From Halodesulfovibrio marinisediminis DSM 17456 (GTDB lineage Bacteria; Desulfobacterota; Desulfovibrionia; Desulfovibrionales; Desulfovibrionaceae), in NCBI RefSeq assembly GCF_900129975.1, contig NZ_FSRG01000003.1, positions 124,001 to 188,000 on the forward strand: a stretch of DNA of 64,000 nucleotides, read 5' to 3'. Under the pieces are notes generated by a model, which saw nothing but the letters and a program-made list of their open reading frames with translations, made no database searches and was not told where the DNA came from. Positions 44,320 through 54,150 of the stretch are shown here, one piece after another; position 1 is the first letter of the stretch, and each line of letters begins with the position of its first letter. The position numbers and the translations under genes were made by a program.

Positions 44320-45670
44320 AAGAATATATAACGGCGCGGGAGCTCTGCTCCTCGCCGTTTGTTTTTGTTTAGGCATAAATTCTCCTGTGTCGGCAAACGG
44401 GTTTGTGACACCGCAAGTGCAGCAGCAACTTGATAAAAATGACGCTCTTTATAGTTCCTTGCAGGATGCTTACACGCAGCGTAAATGGCGTCAGGTTTCA
44501 ATAACCTTTGATGAGTATACCAAAGCGTTTGTTACGTTGGATTTGAAAGCTAAACAGTATTCCTCTCTTATTGTAGATGTTGAAGAGAAGCGTCGAAAAA
44601 AACGTGAGCTTGATCGTTACAACTCTCTTCGTAAACAAAAGCAGAAAGAGTATGTAACAGCTCATGGACTTGGTGCTATTGCATATGCGCACAGGAAGAA
44701 GTTTGTTGCTGCGAATGATGTGCTGAGAGAGGTGCAAGAGTACGGTGATGAGCAGGCGATTATTCCTGCGGCTCGTGGTGTCATAGCATACTTGATGAAA
44801 GACTATAATGCAGCTGAACCATTGTTGAAAACGGCTCATACTCTTGACTCAAATTTATTTGAGCCTGTGTATTACTTGTACAAGATTGCTTTTAACAAAG
44901 GTGAATACGGAACCGCGTTTTTCTGGATGGAAAAGACAGCTGCGTTGAAGCCGGAGCGACTTGATTTGATCATGGCGCAGGCTCAGCTTTTACAAAAGTT
45001 GGGACAGTCTTCTGCAGCCGAACTTATGTACACTCAGCTGATTAAACTGGATTCCAGCAATGCCGTCGCCTATAATAATCGAGGCTATTGCAGAATTGCT
45101 TTAGGAAAACTGGATGCTGCTTTCAGTGATTTCAATAGCGCATTGGCCATTAATGATGCCTATTCTGAAGCGTTGTTGAACCGTGCCGCATTGTGGCGCG
45201 CTACAGGAAACCTTGCTGCTGCATTGAAGGATTTGAATTCAGGACTCAAATCTACGCCTAGTGATACTCGGTTACTTGTTTCCAGAATGCAGACACAACA
45301 AGATATGGGAAACTATGTATTAGCTAAAGAAGATATGGAGCAAATCCTACTTTTGTCGAATTCTATTTCAGCAGTGAATGAGGCAGGATGGTTTTTGGCT
45401 ACTTGTCCTTCTGATACAGTCCGCGACGGAAAACGTGCTGTAGAACTACTGCTACCTATAGTTAAACGAAGCAAGAGACATCCTCGAGTCTTAGATTCAT
45501 TGGCTGCCGCATATGCAGCTTCCAATGAATTTGATAAGGCTGTAGCTACCCAGCAGGAAGCGTTAACACGTGGAATTGAATATCGATTACCAAACTACCA
45601 GCTTACTAATTACGAGAAGCGACTTGCTTTGTATGCTGAGAGTCGGTCATTTAAAACCAGTATGGATTAA
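44309..45670 (+). CDS. Exported tetratricopeptide-repeat protein
   Basis: A 453-residue protein with a signal peptide (about 1-30, cleavage near SANG), hence periplasmic or outer-surface. A coiled-coil-like charged stretch (about 75-105, EEKRRKKRELDRYN) is followed by several TPR units (about 110-340), such as AVAYNNRGYCRIALGKLDAA and YSEALLNRAALWRATGNLAA. A further TPR-like segment (RHPRVLDSLAAAYAASNEFD) lies near the end. It is likely a scaffold for protein assembly. It starts inside the HDAC gene. Its partner and role are unknown. Confidence 0.82.
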   Translation: MDFKRIYNGAGALLLAVCFCLGINSPVSANGFVTPQVQQQLDKNDALYSSLQDAYTQRKWRQVSITFDEYTKAFVTLDLKAKQYSSLIVDVEEKRRKKRELDRYNSLRKQKQKEYVTAHGLGAIAYAHRKKFVAANDVLREVQEYGDEQAIIPAARGVIAYLMKDYNAAEPLLKTAHTLDSNLFEPVYYLYKIAFNKGEYGTAFFWMEKTAALKPERLDLIMAQAQLLQKLGQSSAAELMYTQLIKLDSSNAVAYNNRGYCRIALGKLDAAFSDFNSALAINDAYSEALLNRAALWRATGNLAAALKDLNSGLKSTPSDTRLLVSRMQTQQDMGNYVLAKEDMEQILLLSNSISAVNEAGWFLATCPSDTVRDGKRAVELLLPIVKRSKRHPRVLDSLAAAYAASNEFDKAVATQQEALTRGIEYRLPNYQLTNYEKRLALYAESRSFKTSMD

Positions 45671-45674
45671 TACT

Positions 45675-46331
45675 ATGACAAACCCGATTGATACTTATTG
45701 GACGTTACGTCTCGCTGAACTGAAAGAGACTCTTGAGAAGAATAACTTTGATGTATTCATGGCAGACTCAGTTACTGATGCAAAAAAAGTTTTTGATGAG
45801 CAGATAATGCCTTCTCTTGAAGGTGTTAAGACAGTGTCGTTCGGTGGTTCCGCTACGTTGATGAAAACTGGCATTGTTGAAGCAGTGCGTGCTGACGAGT
45901 CTTTAGATGTTCTCGACACGTATGATAAGTCACTGCCGAATGATGAGAAGTATGAGCTTCGCCGTCAGGCATTGCTGGCAGATCTTTTCCTTACAGGCAC
46001 TAACGCTGTGACTGAATGCGGTAAGCTTGTAAACCTTGATATGATAGGTAACCGTGTCGCAGCATTAAACTTTGGTCCTAAGCATGTTGTGCTGTTTATC
46101 AGCCGTAACAAGTTGGTGGAAACTGTAGATGATGCAATGTACCGTGTTAAAGACTATGCAGCACCGGTTAACACTATGCGACTGGATATGAAGACCCCTT
46201 GTAAGAAGACAGGGCACTGTATGGATTGTTCCAGCCCGCAGCGCATTTGTAATATTTGGACTATCACTGAAAAGTCTTTCCCTGCAAAGCGCATTAAGAT
46301 TGTGTTAATCAACGAAGATGCCGGCTTCTAG
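45675..46331 (+). CDS. LutC/YkgG-type (DUF162) protein
   Basis: A 218-residue protein of the LUD/LutC (DUF162) family, whose members take part in lactate oxidation complexes in other bacteria. The family pattern includes VSFGGSATLMKTGI, LTGTNAVTECGKLV, NLDMIGNRVAALNFGPKHVV and a late cysteine group, CKKTGHCMDCSSPQRIC, that could bind metal. No lutA, lutB or lactate permease is nearby, so its role here is open. The ATG lies 4 bases after the TPR gene stop and it ends the five-gene run. Confidence 0.83.
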   Translation: MTNPIDTYWTLRLAELKETLEKNNFDVFMADSVTDAKKVFDEQIMPSLEGVKTVSFGGSATLMKTGIVEAVRADESLDVLDTYDKSLPNDEKYELRRQALLADLFLTGTNAVTECGKLVNLDMIGNRVAALNFGPKHVVLFISRNKLVETVDDAMYRVKDYAAPVNTMRLDMKTPCKKTGHCMDCSSPQRICNIWTITEKSFPAKRIKIVLINEDAGF

Positions 46332-46843
46332 CCTGAAGGCAAATTTCCGGTAGAAACGTAACTGATTCCAGACGATGACAGCAGTGCGGCTGCCGATGCT
46401 GGCAACGCACTGCTGATTTCCGATATCCTGTCATGCTGTTTTGTTTCAGTATGACTCCGGTTGTACGGCAACGAGCTGTACATGCATTGAGTGCCGTATG
46501 GACTGTCCCTGCGGACATACGTCCACGTGCTGTATTTCTTTTTGGATTAATTCAGTACGTGCCAATTGAGGATGCTGGATGTGAGCGCTGTTAGGCTATT
46601 ATGAAACGTTGGTCGGACTACGTCCCAGCAATGCGGAGGGAGGAGCATTACTGGAAAAGGGCGTAAGGGGCACATGCTGATTGCTGTTGATTTGGCTACA
46701 TAGGAGTGGTCGAAGCTGCATTTAGTAAAGGAAGATTACTTCTTATCGCCGACCTGTATGGGAAACCGTACACGAACATTCTTGTCCAGCAAATGGTTCC
46801 AAGACTTGATGACTGATAATTTGCATCTTACGGACGGAGCACC
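46332..46843. other. Hairpin-rich intergenic region before the fused sucCD gene
   Basis: About 510 bases without a convincing gene. Three stem-loops lie close together: CAGCAGTGCG/CGCACTGCTG (46379-46415, with TGCC/GGCA inside), TACGGCA/TGCCGTA (46464-46498), and nested GGAC/GTCC with TGTCC-CTGC-GGACA (46500-46524). None has a proper U tract at once. Two short frames (21 codons at 46601, 36 codons at 46706) are possible but unsupported. It could be the 3' end of the lutC message, or a structured leader. Confidence 0.45.
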
Positions 46844-48952
46844 ATGTTTCTGAACGAGCATTTGAGCAAGAAGTTGTTTGGCGTGGCTGGAATTATTACC
46901 CCTGAGGGAACTCTTTTAACACCTGACTCTGTAACTGTTCCCAAAAACATGAGTCCACCTTGGTACCTGAAAGCACAGGTGCTGACAGGCGGACGCGGAA
47001 AAGCTGGTGGCATTTTGCGGGCTGACAATCCGGAAGAGTTTCACCAAAAAGTTGATAAGATTTTCAACATGCACATTAAAGGCAATTCAGTTCCTTTTAT
47101 CCGTGTGGAGCAGGCAACTGATATTGCAAAAGAGTGCTACCTTTCTTTTGTGCTCTCCCGTGAGCGCAAAGACCTTCTCTTCACAGTAAGTTCTGCCGGT
47201 GGAATTGAAGTTGAAAATTCCACTAAGGCTGCAAAACCGTTGATTCAGCGGGTACACCTTCTTTCTGGTTTAAAAGATCATCACTTGCGTGCTGCTTTTT
47301 TTGAACTCGGCGTAACTAAAGAGCATTATGCCGGTTTCCGTGATCTCGTGAAAAAACTATATGGCCTCGTAACGAAATTCGGCTTGCTTATGGCAGAAAT
47401 CAACCCTCTTGTTATTACAAAGCAAGGGGAATGGATGGCGCTTGATGGTAAGGTTGAACTCGATGACAACATGGTCGACCTTTATCCGGATAAATTGGAG
47501 GAATACTATACTCCTGAGCATCATTCCTATGAAGAAAATATCGCTCGTGAAGCTGGGCTCAGTTATGTGGAGCTAAAAGGCTGGGTAGGTATTCTGGTGA
47601 ATGGTGCAGGACTTGCCATGGCAACAATGGACTTGTTGAATTTCAATGGATTAACAGCTGCAAACTTTATGGACTTGGGAGGCGCTGCAGACAGGGAACG
47701 TATTAAACGTGCCCTTGATCTTCTTTTTGGAAACGATGATGTGAAGGCTGTGTTTATCAACCTCTTCGGTGGAATTGTTTCCTGTAAGGAAGTTGGTAAA
47801 GCGTTGTTAGCAGTTCTAGGTGGAAAGCCTGCGCCAAAACCTATTGTTATCCGCATGGCTGGTTTTGAGTCTGAGGAAGGACGTGCCTTAATGCAGGAAG
47901 CATCCGTTGAAAATGTCTTTATTGCGGAAGAGATGAACGAGGCGCTTGAGACATTGCATTCCCTCAAACCTGTAGGTGCTCCAACGGTTGACTTTGTTTT
48001 GGATAAAGAAGCGTTACCTTCTACTATGCCTTCGTTTACTCGCACAGGCATCGCTAATGTTCTGGGGATTAATAAAGATACTCAGGTACTTGTTCAGGGT
48101 ATCACTGGCAAGGTTGCACAGCGGCATGTCGCTTTGATGCAGGAGTACGGAACAAATATTGTTGCTGGCGTGACACCGTTCAAAGGCGGGCAGGAAGTAA
48201 TGGGAATTCCCGTATATAACTCTGTCCATGAGGCAAAGAAACATCATCGTATCGATGCTTCAATTGTCTTTGTCCCTGCCGGATTCGCTGCTGATGCGGT
48301 TGCTGAATCCGCTGCGGAGGATGTTCCGTGGGTTATTTGCATTACTGAAGGAATTGCTCAGGCCAGCATGTTGTCTGCGTTGAAGGAAATTGCAGGTTCC
48401 AAGACTCGGATAATTGGCCCAAATACGCCGGGAATTATTGTCCCGGGGCAGTGCAAGATAGGCATTATGCCTGCCAAGGTTTTTACTCAGGGCAACGTAG
48501 CAATTTTCTCACGATCCGGAACATTAACTTATGAAGCAGCGGATAGACTTTCACGAGCTGGAATTGGACAATCATTCTGTGTCGGAATCGGCGGTGATTC
48601 ATTTATAGGGACAAGTTTTACTGACTTGTTTGAGCTAGTCCGTAATGATGATAATACGCACGCCGTACTGATTCTTGGTGAAGTTGGCGGGGCTGCAGAA
48701 GAAGAACTTGCCCGCTATGTAAAAGTGACAGGTTTTGAAAAGCCGGTAGTATCCTTTATTGCTGCCCGTACGGCTCCTCCGGGAAAAAGACTTGGACATG
48801 CTGGTGCAATTCTTGATGAAAAAACAGGCGGGATTGAGGGCAAACTTCAAGCTATGCGGGATGCAGGTTTTGTTATCAGTCCGGATTTGGCTCAGCTCCC
48901 AGAGCTTGTTGGTAGTGTCTTGGAAGGAGTTGAGGCGAAGTCTGCTGTGTAG
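46844..48952 (+). CDS. sucCD: Fused succinyl-CoA synthetase (beta-alpha)
   Basis: A 702-residue fusion of both subunits of an NDP-forming succinyl-CoA synthetase, which interconverts succinate, CoA and ATP with succinyl-CoA. Residues 1 to about 385 are the SucC-like ATP-grasp part, with KAQVLTGGRGKAGG, AEINPLVI and NLFGGIVSC. From about 410 the SucD-like part follows, with VLVQGITGKVAQRH, GVTPFKGGQE, GPNTPGIIVPG and the phosphorylated His652 in KRLGHAGAI. The beta-before-alpha order equals the sucC-sucD gene order elsewhere, so the fusion could arise by loss of a stop. GGAG precedes the ATG. A different acyl substrate is possible. Confidence 0.88.
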   Translation: MFLNEHLSKKLFGVAGIITPEGTLLTPDSVTVPKNMSPPWYLKAQVLTGGRGKAGGILRADNPEEFHQKVDKIFNMHIKGNSVPFIRVEQATDIAKECYLSFVLSRERKDLLFTVSSAGGIEVENSTKAAKPLIQRVHLLSGLKDHHLRAAFFELGVTKEHYAGFRDLVKKLYGLVTKFGLLMAEINPLVITKQGEWMALDGKVELDDNMVDLYPDKLEEYYTPEHHSYEENIAREAGLSYVELKGWVGILVNGAGLAMATMDLLNFNGLTAANFMDLGGAADRERIKRALDLLFGNDDVKAVFINLFGGIVSCKEVGKALLAVLGGKPAPKPIVIRMAGFESEEGRALMQEASVENVFIAEEMNEALETLHSLKPVGAPTVDFVLDKEALPSTMPSFTRTGIANVLGINKDTQVLVQGITGKVAQRHVALMQEYGTNIVAGVTPFKGGQEVMGIPVYNSVHEAKKHHRIDASIVFVPAGFAADAVAESAAEDVPWVICITEGIAQASMLSALKEIAGSKTRIIGPNTPGIIVPGQCKIGIMPAKVFTQGNVAIFSRSGTLTYEAADRLSRAGIGQSFCVGIGGDSFIGTSFTDLFELVRNDDNTHAVLILGEVGGAAEEELARYVKVTGFEKPVVSFIAARTAPPGKRLGHAGAILDEKTGGIEGKLQAMRDAGFVISPDLAQLPELVGSVLEGVEAKSAV

Positions 48953-48988
48953 TTTGTGTCTGGTAGAGTTTTACACATTATTTGTGGA

Positions 48989-49024
48989 TAAAAAAAGGGG
49001 AACCAACAGGTTCCCCTTTTTTTA
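48989..49024. terminator. Bidirectional terminator
   Basis: AAAAAAAGGGGAACC pairs with GGTTCCCCTTTTTTT around AACA. It serves sucCD and the convergent helicase gene. Confidence 0.9.
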
Positions 49025-49042
49025 TCGCTTGTTTTTGCCGAA

Positions 49043-52000
49043 CTAGATTTCGAACAGCATTTCAAGATCGTCTCTGGTGAGAGATTTCCATGCTTCCTTA
49101 CCTGGAATGATGGAGTCTGCAACACCTTTTTTCATGTCCTGAAGTTTGAGGATCTTTTCTTCAACAGTATTCTGACAAATCATTTTGTATGAGAATACTT
49201 GAGACTTCTGGCCGATTCGGTGAGCACGGTCAGTTGCCTGATCTTCAACAGCAGGGTTCCACCAAGGGTCGTAGTGGATAACGTAGTCAGCACTTGTAAG
49301 GTTAAGACCAGTACCACCTGCTTTCAGGGAAATAAGGAAGATAGGAATATCCGGAGATTCGTTAAACCTGTCTACCTGATCGAAACGGTCTTTGGATGTA
49401 CCGTCGAGGTACGCATACGGGATGTCTGCAATTTGCAGCCAAGAGCGGATGATATGCAGCATGGATACAAACTGTGAGAACACCAGTACTTTATGGCCTT
49501 CTGAAACAATGTCAGTAATCATGTCCTTGAATGCATCAAACTTACCGGAAGGCAGGTTTGTAGTGAATCCAGGCATGTTGAGATTGAGAAGGCGCGGGTG
49601 ACAACAAATCTGACGAAGCTTGAGAAGTGCATCCAGAATAGACATTTGGCTTTTTGCCATGCCTTTTTCGTCCACGTCAGACATAACCTGTTCTTTGAGC
49701 TTGGCAGCAAGAGCGCCGTAAAGCTCTGCCTGCTCTTCGGCAAGCGCACAGTACTGAACGTTTTCAATTTTAGGCGGCAGGTCTTTTGCCACTTCTGACT
49801 TTGTACGACGCAAGATAAATGGTCTTACTCGGGTACGAAGCTGTTCAATTGTTTCTACGTCACCATCTTTAATTGGCTTCACAATACCACGCTGGAAAGC
49901 GTGTTGTGAGCCAAGGAAGCCCGGCATCAGGAATTCGAACAGAGACCACAGCTCGAAGAGGTTGTTCTCAATCGGGGTACCGGAGAGACAGAGTCTCTGC
50001 TTGGCGTTGATCTTACGAACAGAGCGGGCTGTGATGGTGTTCGGGTTCTTAATGTTCTGTGCTTCGTCAAGAATGATAGAGTTGAACTCGTAGTTTTGTA
50101 ACTCTTCAAGGTCACGGCGAAGCAGGGCGTATGTTGTTACAACCAGATCGGAGTCATTGATCTGTTTGAACATGTTCTCACGACGGGTACCGTAAATAAT
50201 AAGACGCTTAAGTTCAGGTACGAACTTAGATGCCTCACGATCCCAGTTAGGAAGAACAGAGGTCGGTACAACAATAAGGTTAGGGCCGGTATCACCACGC
50301 TCGACCATGTGCTGAATGAAGGACAGAGTCTGGATAGTTTTACCAAGACCCATTTCATCAGCAAGGATGCCGCCAAAACCGTATTCACGCAGGAAGTTAA
50401 GGTAACTGAGACCTTGCTGCTGGTACCCTCGGAGTGTTGCCTGCAAACCGTCTGGCTGCTTAACCATGGCAATCTCTTTGAAGGTATGAATTTTCTCGCG
50501 CAGAGTATCCCAGAAACCGTCTGTTTCAACTTCAGGAAGATCATCAAGCAGGTTGTCCAGTACAGGCGCTTCGTACTGCTCAAATCGCTGCTGTGGTGGT
50601 TTTTCCGGATCAAGGCCCATAGCACGCAGTTTGTGTGCAACTTTTTCAAGCCATGATTCTGGCAGGCTGGTGTCTGAACCGTCTTTCAACTGAACATAAC
50701 GTTTGCCCTGAGACCACGCCTTCCAAATAAGGTCGATTGGAACTTTCTGACCGTCGTAATCAACTTCGATATCGAGGGAGAACCATTTTTCTTCTTCGTT
50801 GGATTCCACCGTGGCGTTAATAACCGGAGTGGCGAGGCGAACCTTGTACTTGGAGAGCGCTTTTTCACCGTATACACGGTACTGCTCAATAAGTTTAGGG
50901 TACGCATCCAAAAGGAAGGTAATAGCTTCTTCCGGCTCGAGGAACCAGATACGGTTGTTACGTGGCTGGAAGTTCATATCAAGCAGTTCTTCTGCGAGCT
51001 TTGCCTCTTCGTCCTGCATGCGGCGAATAAGGTATGTTGTGCCCTCGAAAGAGTAACTGCCTGTCATAAATTCAGGGTTAGGTCCCGGAAGCAGGAATTC
51101 ACCATGAATAGTTTCGTAAAAGTTCTGAATTTCCAGTGTAAGCAGTGAGCCTTCTTCATCAAGGAAAAGTTTCGGGTTGTATGTACCTGGAACGAAGATT
51201 GGTTCCATGTGCTCCAGAAACTTCTCTGGCTCGTGCAAGTCGGAAGTCGGGAATTGTGTCCAGACTCGGTCAAGAAACTCCGGAATATCGTCACGGCTTA
51301 CGTGTGGCGGATGCTGCACAAGGTCCTGAACAAGTACGGAGTCCAGAGTTGTGTGAACAGGGTGGAAACCCTTTTTCCAGCAAACCCATAATGGCATCTG
51401 ACCATGGAAGCTGACATCTTCTTCTGTAATAGATAACGGCTGCTTGCCGCTTCCTTCAATCATTACAGCAAAGGAGAGACCGGTTTCTTCAAGATCTGGC
51501 TTGAGCTTAAGCTGCATTGTAGTGGTTTCAATACGGCATGGCTTATCTGTGTCCTGCCAGAACAAGTAGTACTCGTTCTTAACAGTCCAGAGGAACCATG
51601 TGAGCAGCCCGTCAGGAATCTCTACACGATGTCCGAAGTAGTCGTTGTATTTACCGACTTGTTCCAGCAATTCGGCAAGACCCGGAGTTTGTTCGTGCCA
51701 GTCCGGATGGTCAAGGATCTGCTGGATTGTAATTTCGTTATGTACGGTGGACAGTCCGGATTTGTTCTGTCTCGCACGAAAGAACGAAACCTGCAGTCTG
51801 CCCGGTTCTGGGTGAAAACGGTAAAGAAGGTAATGTCTACCGGCTTCTGGCTCAAGCTCGGTTGCAAAGTAAGACCTGAAATTCTGTCTCCAGTCAGAGC
51901 GTGGCTTTGCAGGCGCAGTTTCAGCAGCACCACCTTCTTCAAGAGAAGGGATGAACTTAAGTGCAGCAGCGCCGACGTGACGGCACGCACCGGAAAATGC

Positions 52001-52246
52001 CTCAGGACAGTTGCAGATGAAGTTTGTGGAATTCTCATGGAAATCCAGTGAGATTTTCGGAGAATAAATCTGAAAATCTTCACCCTGCACTGTACCGGAG
52101 ATGTCCCAGTATCCGTCCCCCTTTTTGACACTAATCTTCTGAACTCCGCCGGAGTCTAAAAGATATTGGGAACCTTCGATAATATATTCTGGAATGGTAC
52201 TTGATACCAATTCGTGAAGCAGTTTTTTTGCGGAAGCCTCATCCAT
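49043..52246 (-). CDS. SNF2-family helicase with N-terminal SWIM zinc finger
   Basis: A 1067-residue SWI2/SNF2 ATPase, a DNA translocase that remodels protein-nucleic-acid complexes. The SWIM finger lies near the start (C78, C80, C88, H90). A long middle part of unclear function (about 110-590) precedes the helicase core. Motif I is DEMGLGKTIQT, motif II is the DEAQ box in ILDEAQNIKNP, motif III is LSGTPIENNL, and motifs V and VI are SLKAGGTGLNL and ATDRAHRIGQ. Bacterial HepA/RapA relatives recycle RNA polymerase, but the SWIM form is distinct and poorly studied. AAGGAG lies about 9 bases before the ATG. It is a single gene. Confidence 0.9.
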   Translation of the reverse strand: MDEASAKKLLHELVSSTIPEYIIEGSQYLLDSGGVQKISVKKGDGYWDISGTVQGEDFQIYSPKISLDFHENSTNFICNCPEAFSGACRHVGAAALKFIPSLEEGGAAETAPAKPRSDWRQNFRSYFATELEPEAGRHYLLYRFHPEPGRLQVSFFRARQNKSGLSTVHNEITIQQILDHPDWHEQTPGLAELLEQVGKYNDYFGHRVEIPDGLLTWFLWTVKNEYYLFWQDTDKPCRIETTTMQLKLKPDLEETGLSFAVMIEGSGKQPLSITEEDVSFHGQMPLWVCWKKGFHPVHTTLDSVLVQDLVQHPPHVSRDDIPEFLDRVWTQFPTSDLHEPEKFLEHMEPIFVPGTYNPKLFLDEEGSLLTLEIQNFYETIHGEFLLPGPNPEFMTGSYSFEGTTYLIRRMQDEEAKLAEELLDMNFQPRNNRIWFLEPEEAITFLLDAYPKLIEQYRVYGEKALSKYKVRLATPVINATVESNEEEKWFSLDIEVDYDGQKVPIDLIWKAWSQGKRYVQLKDGSDTSLPESWLEKVAHKLRAMGLDPEKPPQQRFEQYEAPVLDNLLDDLPEVETDGFWDTLREKIHTFKEIAMVKQPDGLQATLRGYQQQGLSYLNFLREYGFGGILADEMGLGKTIQTLSFIQHMVERGDTGPNLIVVPTSVLPNWDREASKFVPELKRLIIYGTRRENMFKQINDSDLVVTTYALLRRDLEELQNYEFNSIILDEAQNIKNPNTITARSVRKINAKQRLCLSGTPIENNLFELWSLFEFLMPGFLGSQHAFQRGIVKPIKDGDVETIEQLRTRVRPFILRRTKSEVAKDLPPKIENVQYCALAEEQAELYGALAAKLKEQVMSDVDEKGMAKSQMSILDALLKLRQICCHPRLLNLNMPGFTTNLPSGKFDAFKDMITDIVSEGHKVLVFSQFVSMLHIIRSWLQIADIPYAYLDGTSKDRFDQVDRFNESPDIPIFLISLKAGGTGLNLTSADYVIHYDPWWNPAVEDQATDRAHRIGQKSQVFSYKMICQNTVEEKILKLQDMKKGVADSIIPGKEAWKSLTRDDLEMLFEI

Positions 52247-52452
52247 CTAAAAAAGCTCCTTGTGGAGTATGTAACGCCGTTACAGCGTCCTGCTATGTTA
52301 CCCTATAGCAAGAGGGGCATATGGTTATTCAAAATTCAATCAGTTTTCAATAGGGTAGAAGTTTGTTAGCGTTACTTCTACCGTCTGAAATATCTAGTTC
52401 CGTATCAACTCAAGATACTCTATCTGATGATTTTGGCAATAGTGAGGATGCC

Positions 52453-54147
52453 ATGCATTGCAGTTTGCAAAACAGAGTGCTTCTAGCAGCACTGTTGTGT
52501 GTTTTACTTTTGACAGGTTGCAGCTCTCCTGCTGAAAAAAAGCAACCAGCATCCAGCTCTTCGGCTTCTGTAGAGAAGCAATCCGAAAGAGCCGATGGTG
52601 ACAATACAACAAATATTCAGAAACCGGAATACGGTGGGCGCATTATTTTAGGCTCAATAGGCGATATTACAAACCTGATCCCAATGTTGAGCTCAGATGC
52701 TGTGTCGCATCAGGTTGCATCAGATATTTACGTATCCCCTTTAAAATACGATAAAGATTTAAATATTATTCCGTATGCCGCAGAATCATTTGAGGTTTTG
52801 GATGAGGGTAAAAAAATACGTATAACAATGCGTAAAGATGTGAAATGGGAGGATGGAACACCGCTTACTGCGGAAGATGTAGAGTTTACGTACAAATTAT
52901 ACATCGATCCAAATACACCTACAGCGTATGCACAAGATTATCTTTTAGTAAAAAAGTTTACGCTGATAGATAAATACACCTTTGAAGCTACATACGAAAA
53001 GCCTCTTGCCCGCATCTTGCTTAGCTGGATGATGGATATTTTACCTAAGCATTTGCTTGAAGGTAAAGATATTACCAAGTCTCCTTTAGCACAAAAGCCG
53101 GTTGGTGCAGGACCTTTTAAGTTCAAACAATGGGATCGAGGACAAAAAATAGTTCTTGAAGCGAGTGATACATACTTTCTTGGTAGACCATATCTGGATG
53201 AAATGGTGTATCGGGTTATTCCGGATATTACTACAATGTTTCTGGAGTTAAAAGCTGGTCATCTGGATATGATGAACCTTACACCACAGCAGTTTCTCTA
53301 TCAGACTGACAGTACCTATTTCAAAAATAACTTTATGAAGTACAGATATCTGTCCTTCGGGTATTCATTTTTAGGTTTTAACTTCAGGAACAAGTTGTTT
53401 CACGATACCCGCGTTCGACAGGCCATTTCATATGCCATCGATAAAGAAGGCTTAGTTAAAGGGGTTCTTTTTGGACAGGGTAAAGCGACGATTGGACCAT
53501 ATAAGCCTGGAACGTGGGTCTATAATACTGAGATAGAAGACTACGGATATAATCCCCGGAAGGCTTTGGAGCTGTTGAACCGCTCAGGGTGGAAGAAGAA
53601 TAAAAATGGTGTCCTTGAAAAGGATGGAATAGTATTTAAATTTACGATTCTGACCAACCAGGGGAACGAAGAGCGAATAAAAACAGCTACAATCATTCAA
53701 AGTCAGTTGAAAGATATTGGTATTCAGGTCACTATTAGAACTGTTGAATGGGCAGCATTCATCAAAGAATTTTTGAATAAGGGACGCTTTGACGCACTTA
53801 TTTTGGGGTGGAATATCCTTCAGGATCCGGATATCTCAACAGTATGGCACTCTTCACGGGCTGTAGAAGGGGGCTTAAACTTTATTAAATATATTAATCC
53901 GGAACTGGATAAATGGCTTGAGATGGGTCGAAACACACTCGATATGGACGTTCGAAAAGAAGCATATGATCATGTGCAGGAGATTTTGCACATGGATCAG
54001 CCGTATTGTTTCTTGTTTGTTCCGTATGCACTACCGATCGTACACAAGCGATTTAAAGGAATTGAGCCTGCGTTGTCAGGCATTACGCATAATTTAGACC
54101 GATGGTGGGTTCCTAAAAGCCAGAGGCGTTATGAGGTTGCAAACTAA
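52453..54147 (+). CDS. Oligopeptide/dipeptide-binding lipoprotein (family 5 SBP)
   Basis: A 564-residue solute-binding lipoprotein of the OppA/DppA family. The start at 52453 has GAGG 5 bases upstream and opens onto a signal peptide ending LLLTGCSSP, the Cys being the lipid anchor. A Ser/Lys-rich linker follows. Family features are YVSPLKYDKDLNIIPYAAE, VKWEDGTPLTAEDVEFTYKL, QKPVGAGPFKFK, RVRQAISYAIDKEGLVKGV and the final LDRWWVP. No permease or ATPase gene adjoins; rel follows after only 3 bases. It may serve a transporter encoded elsewhere or act as a peptide sensor. Confidence 0.9.
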   Translation: MHCSLQNRVLLAALLCVLLLTGCSSPAEKKQPASSSSASVEKQSERADGDNTTNIQKPEYGGRIILGSIGDITNLIPMLSSDAVSHQVASDIYVSPLKYDKDLNIIPYAAESFEVLDEGKKIRITMRKDVKWEDGTPLTAEDVEFTYKLYIDPNTPTAYAQDYLLVKKFTLIDKYTFEATYEKPLARILLSWMMDILPKHLLEGKDITKSPLAQKPVGAGPFKFKQWDRGQKIVLEASDTYFLGRPYLDEMVYRVIPDITTMFLELKAGHLDMMNLTPQQFLYQTDSTYFKNNFMKYRYLSFGYSFLGFNFRNKLFHDTRVRQAISYAIDKEGLVKGVLFGQGKATIGPYKPGTWVYNTEIEDYGYNPRKALELLNRSGWKKNKNGVLEKDGIVFKFTILTNQGNEERIKTATIIQSQLKDIGIQVTIRTVEWAAFIKEFLNKGRFDALILGWNILQDPDISTVWHSSRAVEGGLNFIKYINPELDKWLEMGRNTLDMDVRKEAYDHVQEILHMDQPYCFLFVPYALPIVHKRFKGIEPALSGITHNLDRWWVPKSQRRYEVAN

Positions 54148-54150
54148 TCC

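Noticed and set aside
46601-46816. Two short frames, 21 codons from 46601 and 36 codons from 46706.
   Set aside because: SD spacing is poor or overlaps the start codon, and no family likeness is seen. They could be decayed gene pieces, but the evidence is too thin.
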